Shown here in pieces: positions 1 through 7,335 of a stretch of DNA of 7,670 nt. This stretch comes from Spirochaeta sp. (GTDB lineage Bacteria; Spirochaetota; Spirochaetia; Spirochaetales_E; Spirochaetaceae_B). The DNA is taken from NCBI GenBank assembly GCA_030590585.1, contig JAUUYD010000099.1, positions 1 through 7,670 on the forward strand. The letters run 5' to 3'. The translations under genes were made by a program, and so were the position numbers. Under the pieces are notes generated by a model. It had not been told where the DNA came from. It made no database searches and saw nothing but the letters and a program-made list of their open reading frames with translations. The number at the start of each line of letters is the position of its first letter. The stretch's first letter is position 1.

Positions 1-1329
1 TACGCCTACGATAACGCCTTCGGACAGGCTGTCGAAACATCCATGGCGAATTACGATACCGGTAACGACCAGAATAGTCAGTTTTATACATTTATACGTT
101 ACCTGGCCTGGCAGGAAGCCTTCAGCTCAGTAGTATTTAATACAGCCATCGCCTATCACCTTGATAACAGCGGATATGAACCCTCCCCCAGAGCAGTTGA
201 CAGAAGGGTTATCGATTTCGGCCCTTACCGGAACAGCAATGGCGAATTTGATGAGGAACGTTACCTTGATTCTTCTCAATCTTCAAAGGATGCTGTCAGA
301 ACCCAAATGAGGGAACAACTGGTTCTTTCCACCTGGGGCAGCGATGTCCTGGACAGCCAGTATCATTCACAGGCCCAGCTTGATTTTCTCTGGGACATGC
401 GCTCAACGGAAAACAGCTACGATTATATCAGCATTCCTTTTACCGAATTTCCTGATGAGAGTATTATTGAATATGCCGAAGCCAACACCGGTCTTTTCAC
501 CCAGCTTCCCGTCAGCCGTATAACTGTATCCGACGAGGAAAAAGCCGCTGAGGTGATGAATCTTTACGAAGAACGCCGTCAGGACATGGATGCATTCGCG
601 GAACTGGCTGCTGAATATTCTCAGGACGGATATACCGAAGCCGGCGGAAGTATGGGCGCAGCCGATTATTACAGTCTCTCCGAATTAATCGGAAGCGAGA
701 ATACCGACACTGTCTTCAGTCTTTCCCAGGGTGATATCGGCGGACCTTTTGAAACCGATTACGGTTGGATGGTGTTTAAAGCTGATGGATCGGCAGAACA
801 GACAGAGGCTGCGGGCAGGATTGAAGATATCCGCTCATATATGCTTCAGAATGAAGTCGGCATCATAGAAGATGCAATACTCGTTATAGCTGAAGAATTG
901 AAAGTAAAAGCAATCTCAACAGGCTCTTTTCGAACAGCCATGGAAGAAAACGGACTGCAGGTTCAAACCAGCTCTTCGTTCCCTGTCAACTTTGCCGGGG
1001 ATTCACTCATAGGCGGCAGTCCGGAGAATTCCGGAGATCAGGTCCTAAGCGGAACCGCATCCACAGATGATTTCTGGTCCAAGATTGTAACTCTCAAAGA
1101 AGTCGGGTCTATATCCCGGCCCGTCGTTTTAAACGGCGCGGTGGCCCTGTTCAGTCTTGCATCCTCCAATACGGCAGAAAAGCTCGATTATTGGGACAGC
1201 CTTGTTGATTATGAACTTGCAAGGTCGAGACAGAACGATTTCCAGGCTGCTGTAGTTGATACAGAATCCAAACTCTTTGAGAATAATTTCAGCGAAGCTT
1301 ACAACCGAATCTTCCCGAAGCAGGGATAA
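1..1329 (+). CDS. PpiD/SurA-like parvulin-fold protein, 5'-truncated
   Basis: The frame is open from base 1, so the start lies upstream; the ATG at 43 is internal. 442 residues are visible, ending at TAA 1327-1329. The first ~140 residues resemble the SurA/PpiD N-terminal chaperone region (helical, with the GEFDEERY element at about residues 81-88). A parvulin-like (PpiC) domain spans about residues 170-264, recognisable from FAELAAEYSQ, the AGGSMG turn, FSLSQGDIGGPF and YGWMVFKAD. The ~180-residue tail resembles the C-terminal region of PpiD-like proteins. Family members sit in the periplasm or are anchored in the inner membrane and help outer-membrane or secreted proteins fold; any signal or anchor would be upstream of this window. 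Two conserved parvulin histidines are replaced (VSRI where VSHI is usual, GWMVF where GFHI is usual), so prolyl isomerase activity is doubtful, as in the first parvulin domain of SurA. The next gene begins one base after the stop. Family assignment is fairly secure; the specific client is unknown. Confidence 0.75.
   Translation, partial: YAYDNAFGQAVETSMANYDTGNDQNSQFYTFIRYLAWQEAFSSVVFNTAIAYHLDNSGYEPSPRAVDRRVIDFGPYRNSNGEFDEERYLDSSQSSKDAVRTQMREQLVLSTWGSDVLDSQYHSQAQLDFLWDMRSTENSYDYISIPFTEFPDESIIEYAEANTGLFTQLPVSRITVSDEEKAAEVMNLYEERRQDMDAFAELAAEYSQDGYTEAGGSMGAADYYSLSELIGSENTDTVFSLSQGDIGGPFETDYGWMVFKADGSAEQTEAAGRIEDIRSYMLQNEVGIIEDAILVIAEELKVKAISTGSFRTAMEENGLQVQTSSSFPVNFAGDSLIGGSPENSGDQVLSGTASTDDFWSKIVTLKEVGSISRPVVLNGAVALFSLASSNTAEKLDYWDSLVDYELARSRQNDFQAAVVDTESKLFENNFSEAYNRIFPKQG
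1322..1326 (+). promoter_or_regulatory. Ribosome binding site that decides the GTG start at 1331
   Basis: AGGGA lies 4-5 bases upstream of GTG 1331, inside the last codons of the preceding gene. It supports GTG 1331 over the earlier in-frame TTG at 1256, which lies well inside the preceding gene and would add 25 residues that look unrelated to the family. Confidence 0.55.
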
Positions 1330-1330
1330 C

Positions 1331-2947
1331 GTGAATAAACCCCGGTTAGAAGAAACCGGCCGGGGTTTAACCGTCCATGCTGAGGGGCGATACCTTTATT
1401 CCCGATATCAGCCGGGGAAGAGGCCGGACAAGGCGGCCGAATCGGCCCCCATCGAAAATCGATGCATCTACTTTGTACCTTCTCCACTGCTTGGTTACGG
1501 ACTGTCAGTACTTGCCGGCAGAATAACTGCGGATTCAATCATTCTCGCCGTTGAACAATCTCAGGAACTGATGGCCCTGTGCTCAACTCATGTCAGGGAA
1601 AACCCACGAATTATATACGTCAGGCTCTCTGATAAGGAATCTCTCCACGCTCTTCTTTACAGTCTGGGACCATGGCGTTTCCGACGGGTAACGCGTCTGA
1701 ATCTGAATAACGGAGCCTCGCTGAACCCGGCATTATACGATGACTTAACCTCGTTCCTGATGGAAGATCTAGCGACATACTGGCGGAATCGACATGCCCT
1801 TGGACGTCTGGGGAGGGAATGGATTCGTCATATATTTGCAAATTTAACAGAGATAGCCTACGGAACAACTAATTTCCGGAATTTGAGTGACCTGAAAATA
1901 GACAGCGTACCCATTGTTGTCGGGGCCGGCCCATCACTTGAATCATCCTTGAATTTTATCAAAAAACACCGAAAAAACCTTTGGGTTGTTGCCGCTGATA
2001 CCGCCCTTCCGGCCCTGAAAAGTGCCGGGATTAAACCTGATGCCGCTGCTGTACTGGATACTCAAGCCTGGAACCTACTGGATTTCCATGACAGTTTCGC
2101 CGATGGAATGACAATCTTCGCCGATCTCAGCTCCTACCCTCCATGTATTACCCATACGGGAGGAACCTGCTACCTGTTTTCATCCAACTTTGCCGAACTT
2201 GATTTTCTTAAAAGCCTGGATGAATTCGGACTCAGAGAGCATTCCATCCCGCCACTGGGCTCTGTCGGACTGGCAGCTCTTGAGATATCCCTGAGGCTAT
2301 CTCAAGGCGAAGTATTATTAACGGGACTTGATTTTGCATATACACCGGGAAAGTCTCATGCCCGGGGCAGCTCTTTTCATCGATGGCAAATATCATCAAT
2401 GAGCCGGTTAAATCCGCACCCCGGATGGGAAGCATCAATTAAACGCCCCAGATTGAAATCTGCGGATGCCTTTGGAAATCCATTGAATACCGATTCCATA
2501 CTTGAAGGGTATGCGTCATTACTCAAGGATAGATATTCGGGAAATAACAGGCTTTATGTTCTTGAACCCGGCGGGCTCAATCTTGGCTTGCCTGTAATAA
2601 ACTTCCAGGAAGCTGAACGTATTCTAACCTCAGATCATCTTCCCCCGGAGGAAAACACTGAAATAAATCCCCTGATGGATTCCAGGGATTATACCAGGAA
2701 ACAGGCTGTCAGGTTTCTTGAAGATAAAATCTGCAGCCTCAATCGTATTGGTGATGCCTGGGATAAGTATGCAGCTGGAAGCGGAAGCGCCGAGGATGTG
2801 GTAAGCGCCCTTGAAGGTATGGATGAAGTATATGCCGACTTTCATGACGAACCGCCTTTACCGAAAGAAGACGATTCATTTCTGGTAAGAGCCGTGAGCC
2901 GCGCACGCCGGCTTCAACGTTATATAGAGAGACTAAGAGCATTGTAA
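1331..2947 (+). CDS. Maf/DUF115 family protein (flagellar accessory, MptE-like fold)
   Basis: 538 residues from GTG 1331, chosen because an AGGGA site precedes it, it leaves one base after the upstream stop, and the family-like sequence starts soon after (GLTVHAEGRYLYSRY at residues 12-26). The MAF_flag10/DUF115 domain covers roughly residues 150-340. Its hallmarks are the nucleotide-binding-type loop GAGPSLESS (198-206), the strand VLDTQ (241-245) and TGLDFAYT (331-338). This fold is shared by archaeal 6-hydroxymethylpterin diphosphokinase MptE and by bacterial Maf proteins, which transfer nonulosonic-acid sugars to flagellin in Campylobacter, Helicobacter and Aeromonas. No signal peptide or membrane segment is seen, so it should be cytoplasmic. 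The C-terminal ~100 residues are helical and charged. It is probably cotranscribed with the foldase gene upstream and converges on a fliG homologue. A role in flagellin glycosylation is inferred from family and neighbourhood; another glycosyltransferase or a pterin role is possible. Confidence 0.75.
   Translation: MNKPRLEETGRGLTVHAEGRYLYSRYQPGKRPDKAAESAPIENRCIYFVPSPLLGYGLSVLAGRITADSIILAVEQSQELMALCSTHVRENPRIIYVRLSDKESLHALLYSLGPWRFRRVTRLNLNNGASLNPALYDDLTSFLMEDLATYWRNRHALGRLGREWIRHIFANLTEIAYGTTNFRNLSDLKIDSVPIVVGAGPSLESSLNFIKKHRKNLWVVAADTALPALKSAGIKPDAAAVLDTQAWNLLDFHDSFADGMTIFADLSSYPPCITHTGGTCYLFSSNFAELDFLKSLDEFGLREHSIPPLGSVGLAALEISLRLSQGEVLLTGLDFAYTPGKSHARGSSFHRWQISSMSRLNPHPGWEASIKRPRLKSADAFGNPLNTDSILEGYASLLKDRYSGNNRLYVLEPGGLNLGLPVINFQEAERILTSDHLPPEENTEINPLMDSRDYTRKQAVRFLEDKICSLNRIGDAWDKYAAGSGSAEDVVSALEGMDEVYADFHDEPPLPKEDDSFLVRAVSRARRLQRYIERLRAL
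1336..1369 (+). repeat. Perfect 10-bp inverted repeat just after the start codon of the Maf-like gene
   Basis: TAAACCCCGG at 1336-1345 is exactly complementary to CCGGGGTTTA at 1360-1369, with 14 bases between. A competing inner hairpin can form between CCGGTT (1342-1347) and AACCGG (1354-1359). The larger stem begins 3 bases after the GTG start codon. It could be a hairpin restricting translation of the Maf-like gene, or an imperfect terminator/attenuator for the upstream gene. The U-rich tail is only three bases and lies within the stem, so a normal rho-independent terminator is unlikely. Confidence 0.5.
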
Positions 2948-2956
2948 CAAATGGTA

Positions 2957-4096
2957 TCAGATCAGATCAGCTTCCTCACGTATAATGATATAGGTTCCAC
3001 TCTCTTCTCCAATACGAATTTTTTCAAGAAAATCCCTTACAGCCGCATCGGCATCAGAACGTGGAACGAGGCCCATTATATCTCCCTCGTCGGCAACCAT
3101 AATACGCCGGCGGGAGCTGAGAGAGTCATTGATTCGTTCACGGATCTCCTGAGGCTGTCCCTTGAGAAGAAGGGCAATGTTCCGCTCATCCATTTCAAGA
3201 AGAATGTTCTGCAAATCTCTATCTCTTATGTGAATTACACTGTCCATGGTGTAAAGCTTTTCCTTAACCTGTTCTGCAAGGGAAGGATCTGCTTCTTCAA
3301 GTGTATCCAACAGACGGCGCTCAACTGAGAGGTCCATGTAGCGGAGTATTTCCGCGAGAGCGGAACGGCCGTCCATATCTTCACTGTCGTCTTTACCAAT
3401 GAGCCGAAGTTTTTCCTGAAGCGTAGGCTCGACTGTAGCGAGAACTTCTCTGGAGATCTTTTCAGTTCGAGCCATTCGCAGAATGACTGCGGCCCGCTCA
3501 GTATCGGGGAGGGATTCCAGAAGTCTTGAGGCCTGGGCAGGATTTATATATGCCATCACCAGGGACAGGGTTATCGCATTTTCTTTACGGAGAAGATTTG
3601 CAATTTGTATAAAGGTGAGGTCATTTAGAAATCCAAAGGGTTTAGGCACAGATTCGGGGACGGCCTTAAGGATTATTTTCGCCGCCTGTTCCTTACCGAA
3701 AGCAGTGTTCAGGATTTCCCGGGCGGCATCGATACCGCCCCGGGCTCGCCGAACCTCAAGATTACCGAAGCGGTCACCGAATTCATCCAGGAGGGCTCGG
3801 GCTTCTACGGCGTCAACACGTTTTATCAGTGCTATTTGACGTGCAATTTTTTCAGCCTCTTCAGGGTCGAGTTCAGCCATCACCCGGGCGGCTTCATCGC
3901 TGCCTAAAAGAAGCATCAGCCGGGCGGCTTTACCTTGATTGGAATCTTTGGTTTCACCGGTGACTTTCAGAAAACCTTTGGGAGCTGCCGGTTTGGAGGG
4001 AGTTGTCCGGCTGGTGGGTGTTTTTGGTTTTCGGGATTGTTTCTCGATTGAAGAGGCTGTTTTATACATTTCTATACCGGATTTGTGTTTAGCCAT
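2957..4096 (-). CDS. fliG: FliG-family flagellar motor switch protein, diverged (spirochaete FliG1 type)
   Basis: 379 residues against about 330-345 for standard FliG. The ATG at 4096 has AGGA seven bases upstream. Residues 1-50 form a basic, Lys/Ser/Thr/Pro-rich tail with no counterpart in ordinary FliG. The N-terminal FliF-binding domain follows (about 55-145, with the GGID..REIL element at 120-129), then the middle ARM domain (about 155-235, FGFLNDLTFIQIANLL) and the C-terminal torque domain (about 245-370, LKGQ at 311-314). Positions matching the E. coli torque residues K264, R281, D288 and D289 appear as K312, R329, D336 and E337; an Arg near R297 is R346, one residue out of register. 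The FliM-contacting EHPQ motif has become ENAI (172-175). Spirochaetes carry two FliG proteins, one canonical and one diverged; these changes fit the diverged FliG1. The protein would act at the cytoplasmic face of the flagellar basal body. It is transcribed alone here, divergent from the exported-protein gene and convergent with the Maf-like gene. Confidence 0.88.
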   Translation of the reverse strand: MAKHKSGIEMYKTASSIEKQSRKPKTPTSRTTPSKPAAPKGFLKVTGETKDSNQGKAARLMLLLGSDEAARVMAELDPEEAEKIARQIALIKRVDAVEARALLDEFGDRFGNLEVRRARGGIDAAREILNTAFGKEQAAKIILKAVPESVPKPFGFLNDLTFIQIANLLRKENAITLSLVMAYINPAQASRLLESLPDTERAAVILRMARTEKISREVLATVEPTLQEKLRLIGKDDSEDMDGRSALAEILRYMDLSVERRLLDTLEEADPSLAEQVKEKLYTMDSVIHIRDRDLQNILLEMDERNIALLLKGQPQEIRERINDSLSSRRRIMVADEGDIMGLVPRSDADAAVRDFLEKIRIGEESGTYIIIREEADLI

Positions 4097-4103
4097 GAAA
4101 TTA

Positions 4104-4107
4104 TCCT
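4104..4107 (-). promoter_or_regulatory. Ribosome binding site of the fliG homologue
   Basis: On the minus strand AGGA stands seven bases before ATG 4096, with a purine-rich GGGAGT stretch just upstream. It supports the first ATG over the internal Met at residue 10. No convincing -35/-10 pair for this gene is seen in the 63-base divergent spacer; its promoter may lie inside the opposite gene. Confidence 0.55.
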
Positions 4108-4143
4108 ACTCCCTGCCGTGCTCTCGTGTAAATGAATCAATCA

Positions 4144-4152
4144 GCCGATAAT
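4144..4152 (+). promoter_or_regulatory. -10-like element, sigma-28 or sigma-70 type, for the exported-protein gene
   Basis: GCCGATAAT contains an exact match to the sigma-28 (FliA) -10 consensus GCCGATAA, and overlapping it GATAAT, a five-of-six match to the sigma-70 -10. The TAAA at 4129-4132 is only 11 bases upstream, whereas sigma-28 promoters have about 15, and no good sigma-70 -35 is present. Initiation about 6-8 bases downstream would fall around 4157-4160, at the ATG itself. This is a motif match, not proof of a promoter. Confidence 0.3.
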
Positions 4153-4159
4153 GTGAGGG

Positions 4160-5353
4160 ATGAAATACAATGCATTTTCGGCCCTGCTCCTGCCGCTTTT
4201 TGCCGTTTTTACTATCAACTTATACTCGCAGGATGTTAATTCAGGGCTGAATTCACCCATTGTCTCGTATATCAATGCCGAAATTAACGGTTCAGAGGTT
4301 ATTATAAGCTGGCGTGATGTACCGGATACGGCTGATACGATTTTTGAGATTCGACGATCAAACACGATTATAAGTGCTGAGAACATGAGTGAAACTCAAC
4401 GGGTTGTAAATATTGCACCAGGTATCCAAACCTATACCGACCGGCCGGCAGATAACCTGCCGTGGTGGTATGCGATTATCAGTATCAGAAATGGAAAATA
4501 CATCAATTTGCTTATACCCTGGAGAAATACTCTGGGTGCTCCGGTAACCATCCAGGCCGTTACAAAAGATTATTCTCATACCGCTTTACTTCATTCACTC
4601 AGCGCTGAGGTTAATGGAAATTCTGTGATTCTGGATTTCACTGCTGACAGACCGAACCGTGAAATTACAATTTTCAGAAGTACAGCTGCGATGGATAATC
4701 CAGATGTTTTTGACCATGCAGTAACAGTAGGTTCCAGCATTGCCATGTACGGGCAGATGGAAGATTCACCTCTTCCGGGAATCATCTGGTACTATGCGGC
4801 GGTAGATTCAGATCTCTTTGAGTCATCTCATTCACAGTGGATTGATAAGGCGGCTTTTTCCGAGCCTGTGTCACTTTCGTATTCGGTAGAAACGATACCC
4901 CCCGGCCCTCATCTCCGCCCGTCTCCCCTTCCACTTCTCCGTAACTCCTTTCCGGAGAAGAAAGCTCTGAGCAGCGAAGCAGTGTCTTTATTAAATACTA
5001 TTCTCAATTCGGATCCGGGGAAACTCTGGGTTCAGGGCGAAGCTGAGATACTGAATATTGACAGGGGAATCACGGAGAACCGCAGGCAAATAATTTTAAA
5101 GGAAATTCTTGAAGATTCATTTACCAGGGAAGATTGGGCTGATGCGGAACAAAAACTATTTGATTTATCTGCTTCCAACGGTCTTGATAAGGCACAGAAG
5201 GCCCGTATCCTTTTTTACGTTGGTCAGTGCCAATACTTTCAGAATAACCTTCAATCGGCATTTCTCTCATTCCTCGTATCTTCCGACCATTACTATCCCG
5301 AGGCTCGCAGGTGGATGCTTCTGATTTATGAAGATTTAATTCCTGTTTCCTGA
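4160..5353 (+). CDS. Exported protein of unknown function with two Fn3-like regions and a helical C-terminus
   Basis: 397 residues. ATG 4160 is the only reasonable start: an in-frame TGA lies at 4154-4156, and the first residues form a signal peptide (Lys2, hydrophobic core about 6-20, probable cleavage after LYS at 21-23). There is no lipobox cysteine, so it should be soluble in the periplasm or surface-exposed. Residues about 36-120 and 145-240 look like two similar beta-sandwich units: compare SYINAEINGSEVIISW with LHSLSAEVNGNSVILDF, and PWWYAIISI with IIWYYAAVDS. A Pro-rich linker (246-265) leads to a helical region (268-395), the last part of which (ARILFYVGQCQYFQNNLQSA onward) resembles a TPR hairpin. 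I do not recognise a named family. The architecture suggests binding or scaffolding, not catalysis. GAGGG abuts the ATG with no proper spacing, so initiation is unusual. The 3' end overlaps the convergent GH57 gene by 28 bases. Confidence 0.8.
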   Translation: MKYNAFSALLLPLFAVFTINLYSQDVNSGLNSPIVSYINAEINGSEVIISWRDVPDTADTIFEIRRSNTIISAENMSETQRVVNIAPGIQTYTDRPADNLPWWYAIISIRNGKYINLLIPWRNTLGAPVTIQAVTKDYSHTALLHSLSAEVNGNSVILDFTADRPNREITIFRSTAAMDNPDVFDHAVTVGSSIAMYGQMEDSPLPGIIWYYAAVDSDLFESSHSQWIDKAAFSEPVSLSYSVETIPPGPHLRPSPLPLLRNSFPEKKALSSEAVSLLNTILNSDPGKLWVQGEAEILNIDRGITENRRQIILKEILEDSFTREDWADAEQKLFDLSASNGLDKAQKARILFYVGQCQYFQNNLQSAFLSFLVSSDHYYPEARRWMLLIYEDLIPVS

Positions 5354-7335
5354 CGGCTCTTATAACGGCCGATTCTCATGGTAATTTTATATTTGCAGGT
5401 CTCCAGCGGGGGTAATTCCACCTGCCATTTAGGCATGAAGAAACTTGACTGGTAATTACGACGGAGTTCCCGGCCTACTCTGTAATCCGCGAATACCGGG
5501 AAACGCCAAAGTGATGCCGGTTCCGAAAGGGTAAAAACCATCATCACATCACGCTCATCATCCAGTATGGTCCAGGATCTTACATCATCATCCTGTCCCC
5601 TCATATCCGCTTCCCTTTTTCCGGGATCTTCCGTATTGATAAATACCGATCTCATGGATGAATCATCCGAGAGAGCCAGATTTATTTCCGTGCCCCAGGG
5701 AAAGCTCAGGGTTCTGGGTGTCAGATTGATTAAGCTGTAATCCACTTCCAGATTATTACGCCTGAATCGATAGGTTTTTCGTATTTCCAGCACTTCACCG
5801 CCGCCATTCACAGGTCCCCGACATCTTAAAGTCACTTTAGGCTGATCCCGAACGACTTCCAGGGCCTCATATCTTTTTCCCGGGAATGGGCTTCGCTGGC
5901 GATATGAACTCTTCTCGAAACTCTCAGGGCCATCCTCCGGATGAAGTATATGATCCAGAAAAGCATGCCTGGGATAGTTGTCATATCCCTGCTCCCGGGT
6001 GGCGGGAGGATGATAATTTTCCGGATATCGAGAGAATGTTGCCAGGTAGTTTCTGGAAACCGGGAGATAGTCGAGTTCGAACAGGGCCCCACCCACAGAA
6101 TGAACATAGGCATTAAAATTCAACCCGTTGTAGAGAAACTCCTTGTCCCCGTCCATATCGAAATCAATGGAACTGAGGGCCGATTTGAAAATACCGCGCT
6201 CACGAGTTGCTTTTTCAGCTTCAATCAGTGCCGAATAAGCCGCGTGACGGAGACGGGTGCTGTAGATGCCTCCGGAAGGTCCATGCCAATAGGCAGAATG
6301 TTCCTGACCCCGCCATAATGCCTCTTTTGCGCTGCGTTTCCGGTACTTATCACCTCTTAACTGATTGGTAAGTACCTCGATATGCATCATCTTGGCATAC
6401 AGAAGGCCGCTTTCCCGGTATTTTGTCAGAAATTCTCTGTAAAAAGCTCTGGGGCGGTCGATATCTTTTTTTGAACTACCCTGATTTTCGCTGCGGGACC
6501 ATCGCATCAGATTTTCATAGCTGGGACCGGGCACATACATTTTTTCTCTGGAAAAACGGGCGTTTCTCAAGTACCTGCCCGGATGAACACATTCAAGCCA
6601 ATCCCGGGAATTTGCTACAGCTTCGAAAAATCTCTCAAGCCACTTCTCACCATAACAAACCGAGTGCGAACCATCTCCTCCCAGTGCCAGGCCATTGAGT
6701 ATCAGAGAAACGACAACTTCTTTATCCTCTGCAGGTTCAAGAGTTTTCAGACTGTCGAGTATATGTTCTGGAGGAACCTTTAAAAAACGATCGGTCAGGG
6801 TATCCATCACCGGAAAAATGATGATGGTTTTTCCCTGATCCTCGGCAATCACAGGTGATTCAGGGCGAAAACCCGGTACATCAGGAAAAGCCCGTTGGGT
6901 GAGAAATACATAGTCCATCCCGCTGGCCCTGAGTGAGGAAGCAAGATGCGGCTCCCACACCTGGCTTGTAATCCAGCTGCCCCGGGATCGCTTACCGAAT
7001 TTTTTACGGAGATAAGTGGTCATTACTTCGATCTGGCCAACCCTGTCCGGTGCGGGAACCAGGGGCAGCATGGGATCCCAATAGCCGCCGCCGAGAATTT
7101 CAATATTTTTTCCTGACATCATCTCGGCCAGTACGGTATGAAACTCGGGATGTCGCTGTTCAAGCCATTCAAGCAGGGGGCCGGCGTAAAACAAGGTGGA
7201 ACGAATTTCAGGATGGTTGTATATAGCCGTTAGAAACGGCTTGAACGCCTTCTGATAAGCGTCCTCAAAGAGAGATTCGGATTCTCCGGAGGGAACCGTA
7301 TTGCTGGTTCCGAAAATCAGCTTTACCTTACTCAT
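5326..7335 (-). CDS. GH57 4-alpha-glucanotransferase-like protein lacking catalytic residues
   Basis: 669 residues, about the length of GH57 4-alpha-glucanotransferases (roughly 650-660). The full domain order is kept: GH57 barrel (about 5-255), a helical DUF1925-like region (about 285-375, with AYWHGPSGGIY at 348-358) and a C-terminal DUF1926-like beta-sandwich (about 390-655). Related stretches include AYQKAFKPFL, YAGPLLEWLE and DPMLPLVPAPDRVGQIEV. The active site is not kept. The HNHQP motif reads SNTVP (11-15). The nucleophile motif TERVW reads TSQVW (123-127), putting Ser124 where Thermococcus litoralis enzyme has Glu123. The acid/base motif HDDGEKFG reads ILNGLALG, putting Asn214 where that enzyme has Asp214. 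It is therefore probably not a hydrolase or transferase; glucan binding or regulation is a guess. No signal peptide, so cytoplasmic. The ATG at 7335 fits the family N-terminus. AGGA lies only three bases before it. It follows the RnfB-like gene on the same strand after 55 bases, so cotranscription is possible. Confidence 0.85.
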   Translation of the reverse strand: MSKVKLIFGTSNTVPSGESESLFEDAYQKAFKPFLTAIYNHPEIRSTLFYAGPLLEWLEQRHPEFHTVLAEMMSGKNIEILGGGYWDPMLPLVPAPDRVGQIEVMTTYLRKKFGKRSRGSWITSQVWEPHLASSLRASGMDYVFLTQRAFPDVPGFRPESPVIAEDQGKTIIIFPVMDTLTDRFLKVPPEHILDSLKTLEPAEDKEVVVSLILNGLALGGDGSHSVCYGEKWLERFFEAVANSRDWLECVHPGRYLRNARFSREKMYVPGPSYENLMRWSRSENQGSSKKDIDRPRAFYREFLTKYRESGLLYAKMMHIEVLTNQLRGDKYRKRSAKEALWRGQEHSAYWHGPSGGIYSTRLRHAAYSALIEAEKATRERGIFKSALSSIDFDMDGDKEFLYNGLNFNAYVHSVGGALFELDYLPVSRNYLATFSRYPENYHPPATREQGYDNYPRHAFLDHILHPEDGPESFEKSSYRQRSPFPGKRYEALEVVRDQPKVTLRCRGPVNGGGEVLEIRKTYRFRRNNLEVDYSLINLTPRTLSFPWGTEINLALSDDSSMRSVFINTEDPGKREADMRGQDDDVRSWTILDDERDVMMVFTLSEPASLWRFPVFADYRVGRELRRNYQSSFFMPKWQVELPPLETCKYKITMRIGRYKSRQETGIKSS

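Noticed and set aside
1256..1330. TTG start at 1256 giving the Maf-like protein 25 more residues
   Set aside because: It lies inside the coding end of the foldase gene, no Shine-Dalgarno is evident, and GTG 1331 has AGGGA nearby and leaves the family-like sequence intact.
1336..1369. Rho-independent terminator after the foldase gene
   Set aside because: The stem is strong, but it lies inside the next coding region and has no U-tract beyond TTTAA. Recorded as an inverted repeat instead.
2956..2970. Short tandem ATCAG repeats at the fliG stop
   Set aside because: About three copies of a 5-base unit within coding sequence; expected by chance.
2951..3328. Plus-strand open frame of 125 codons
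   Set aside because: It is a shadow over the well-supported fliG homologue on the other strand and has no recognisable family features.
5832..6783. Several overlapping open frames on both strands within the GH57 gene
   Set aside because: They overlap a long, family-matching frame, show low-quality composition and lack initiation signals.
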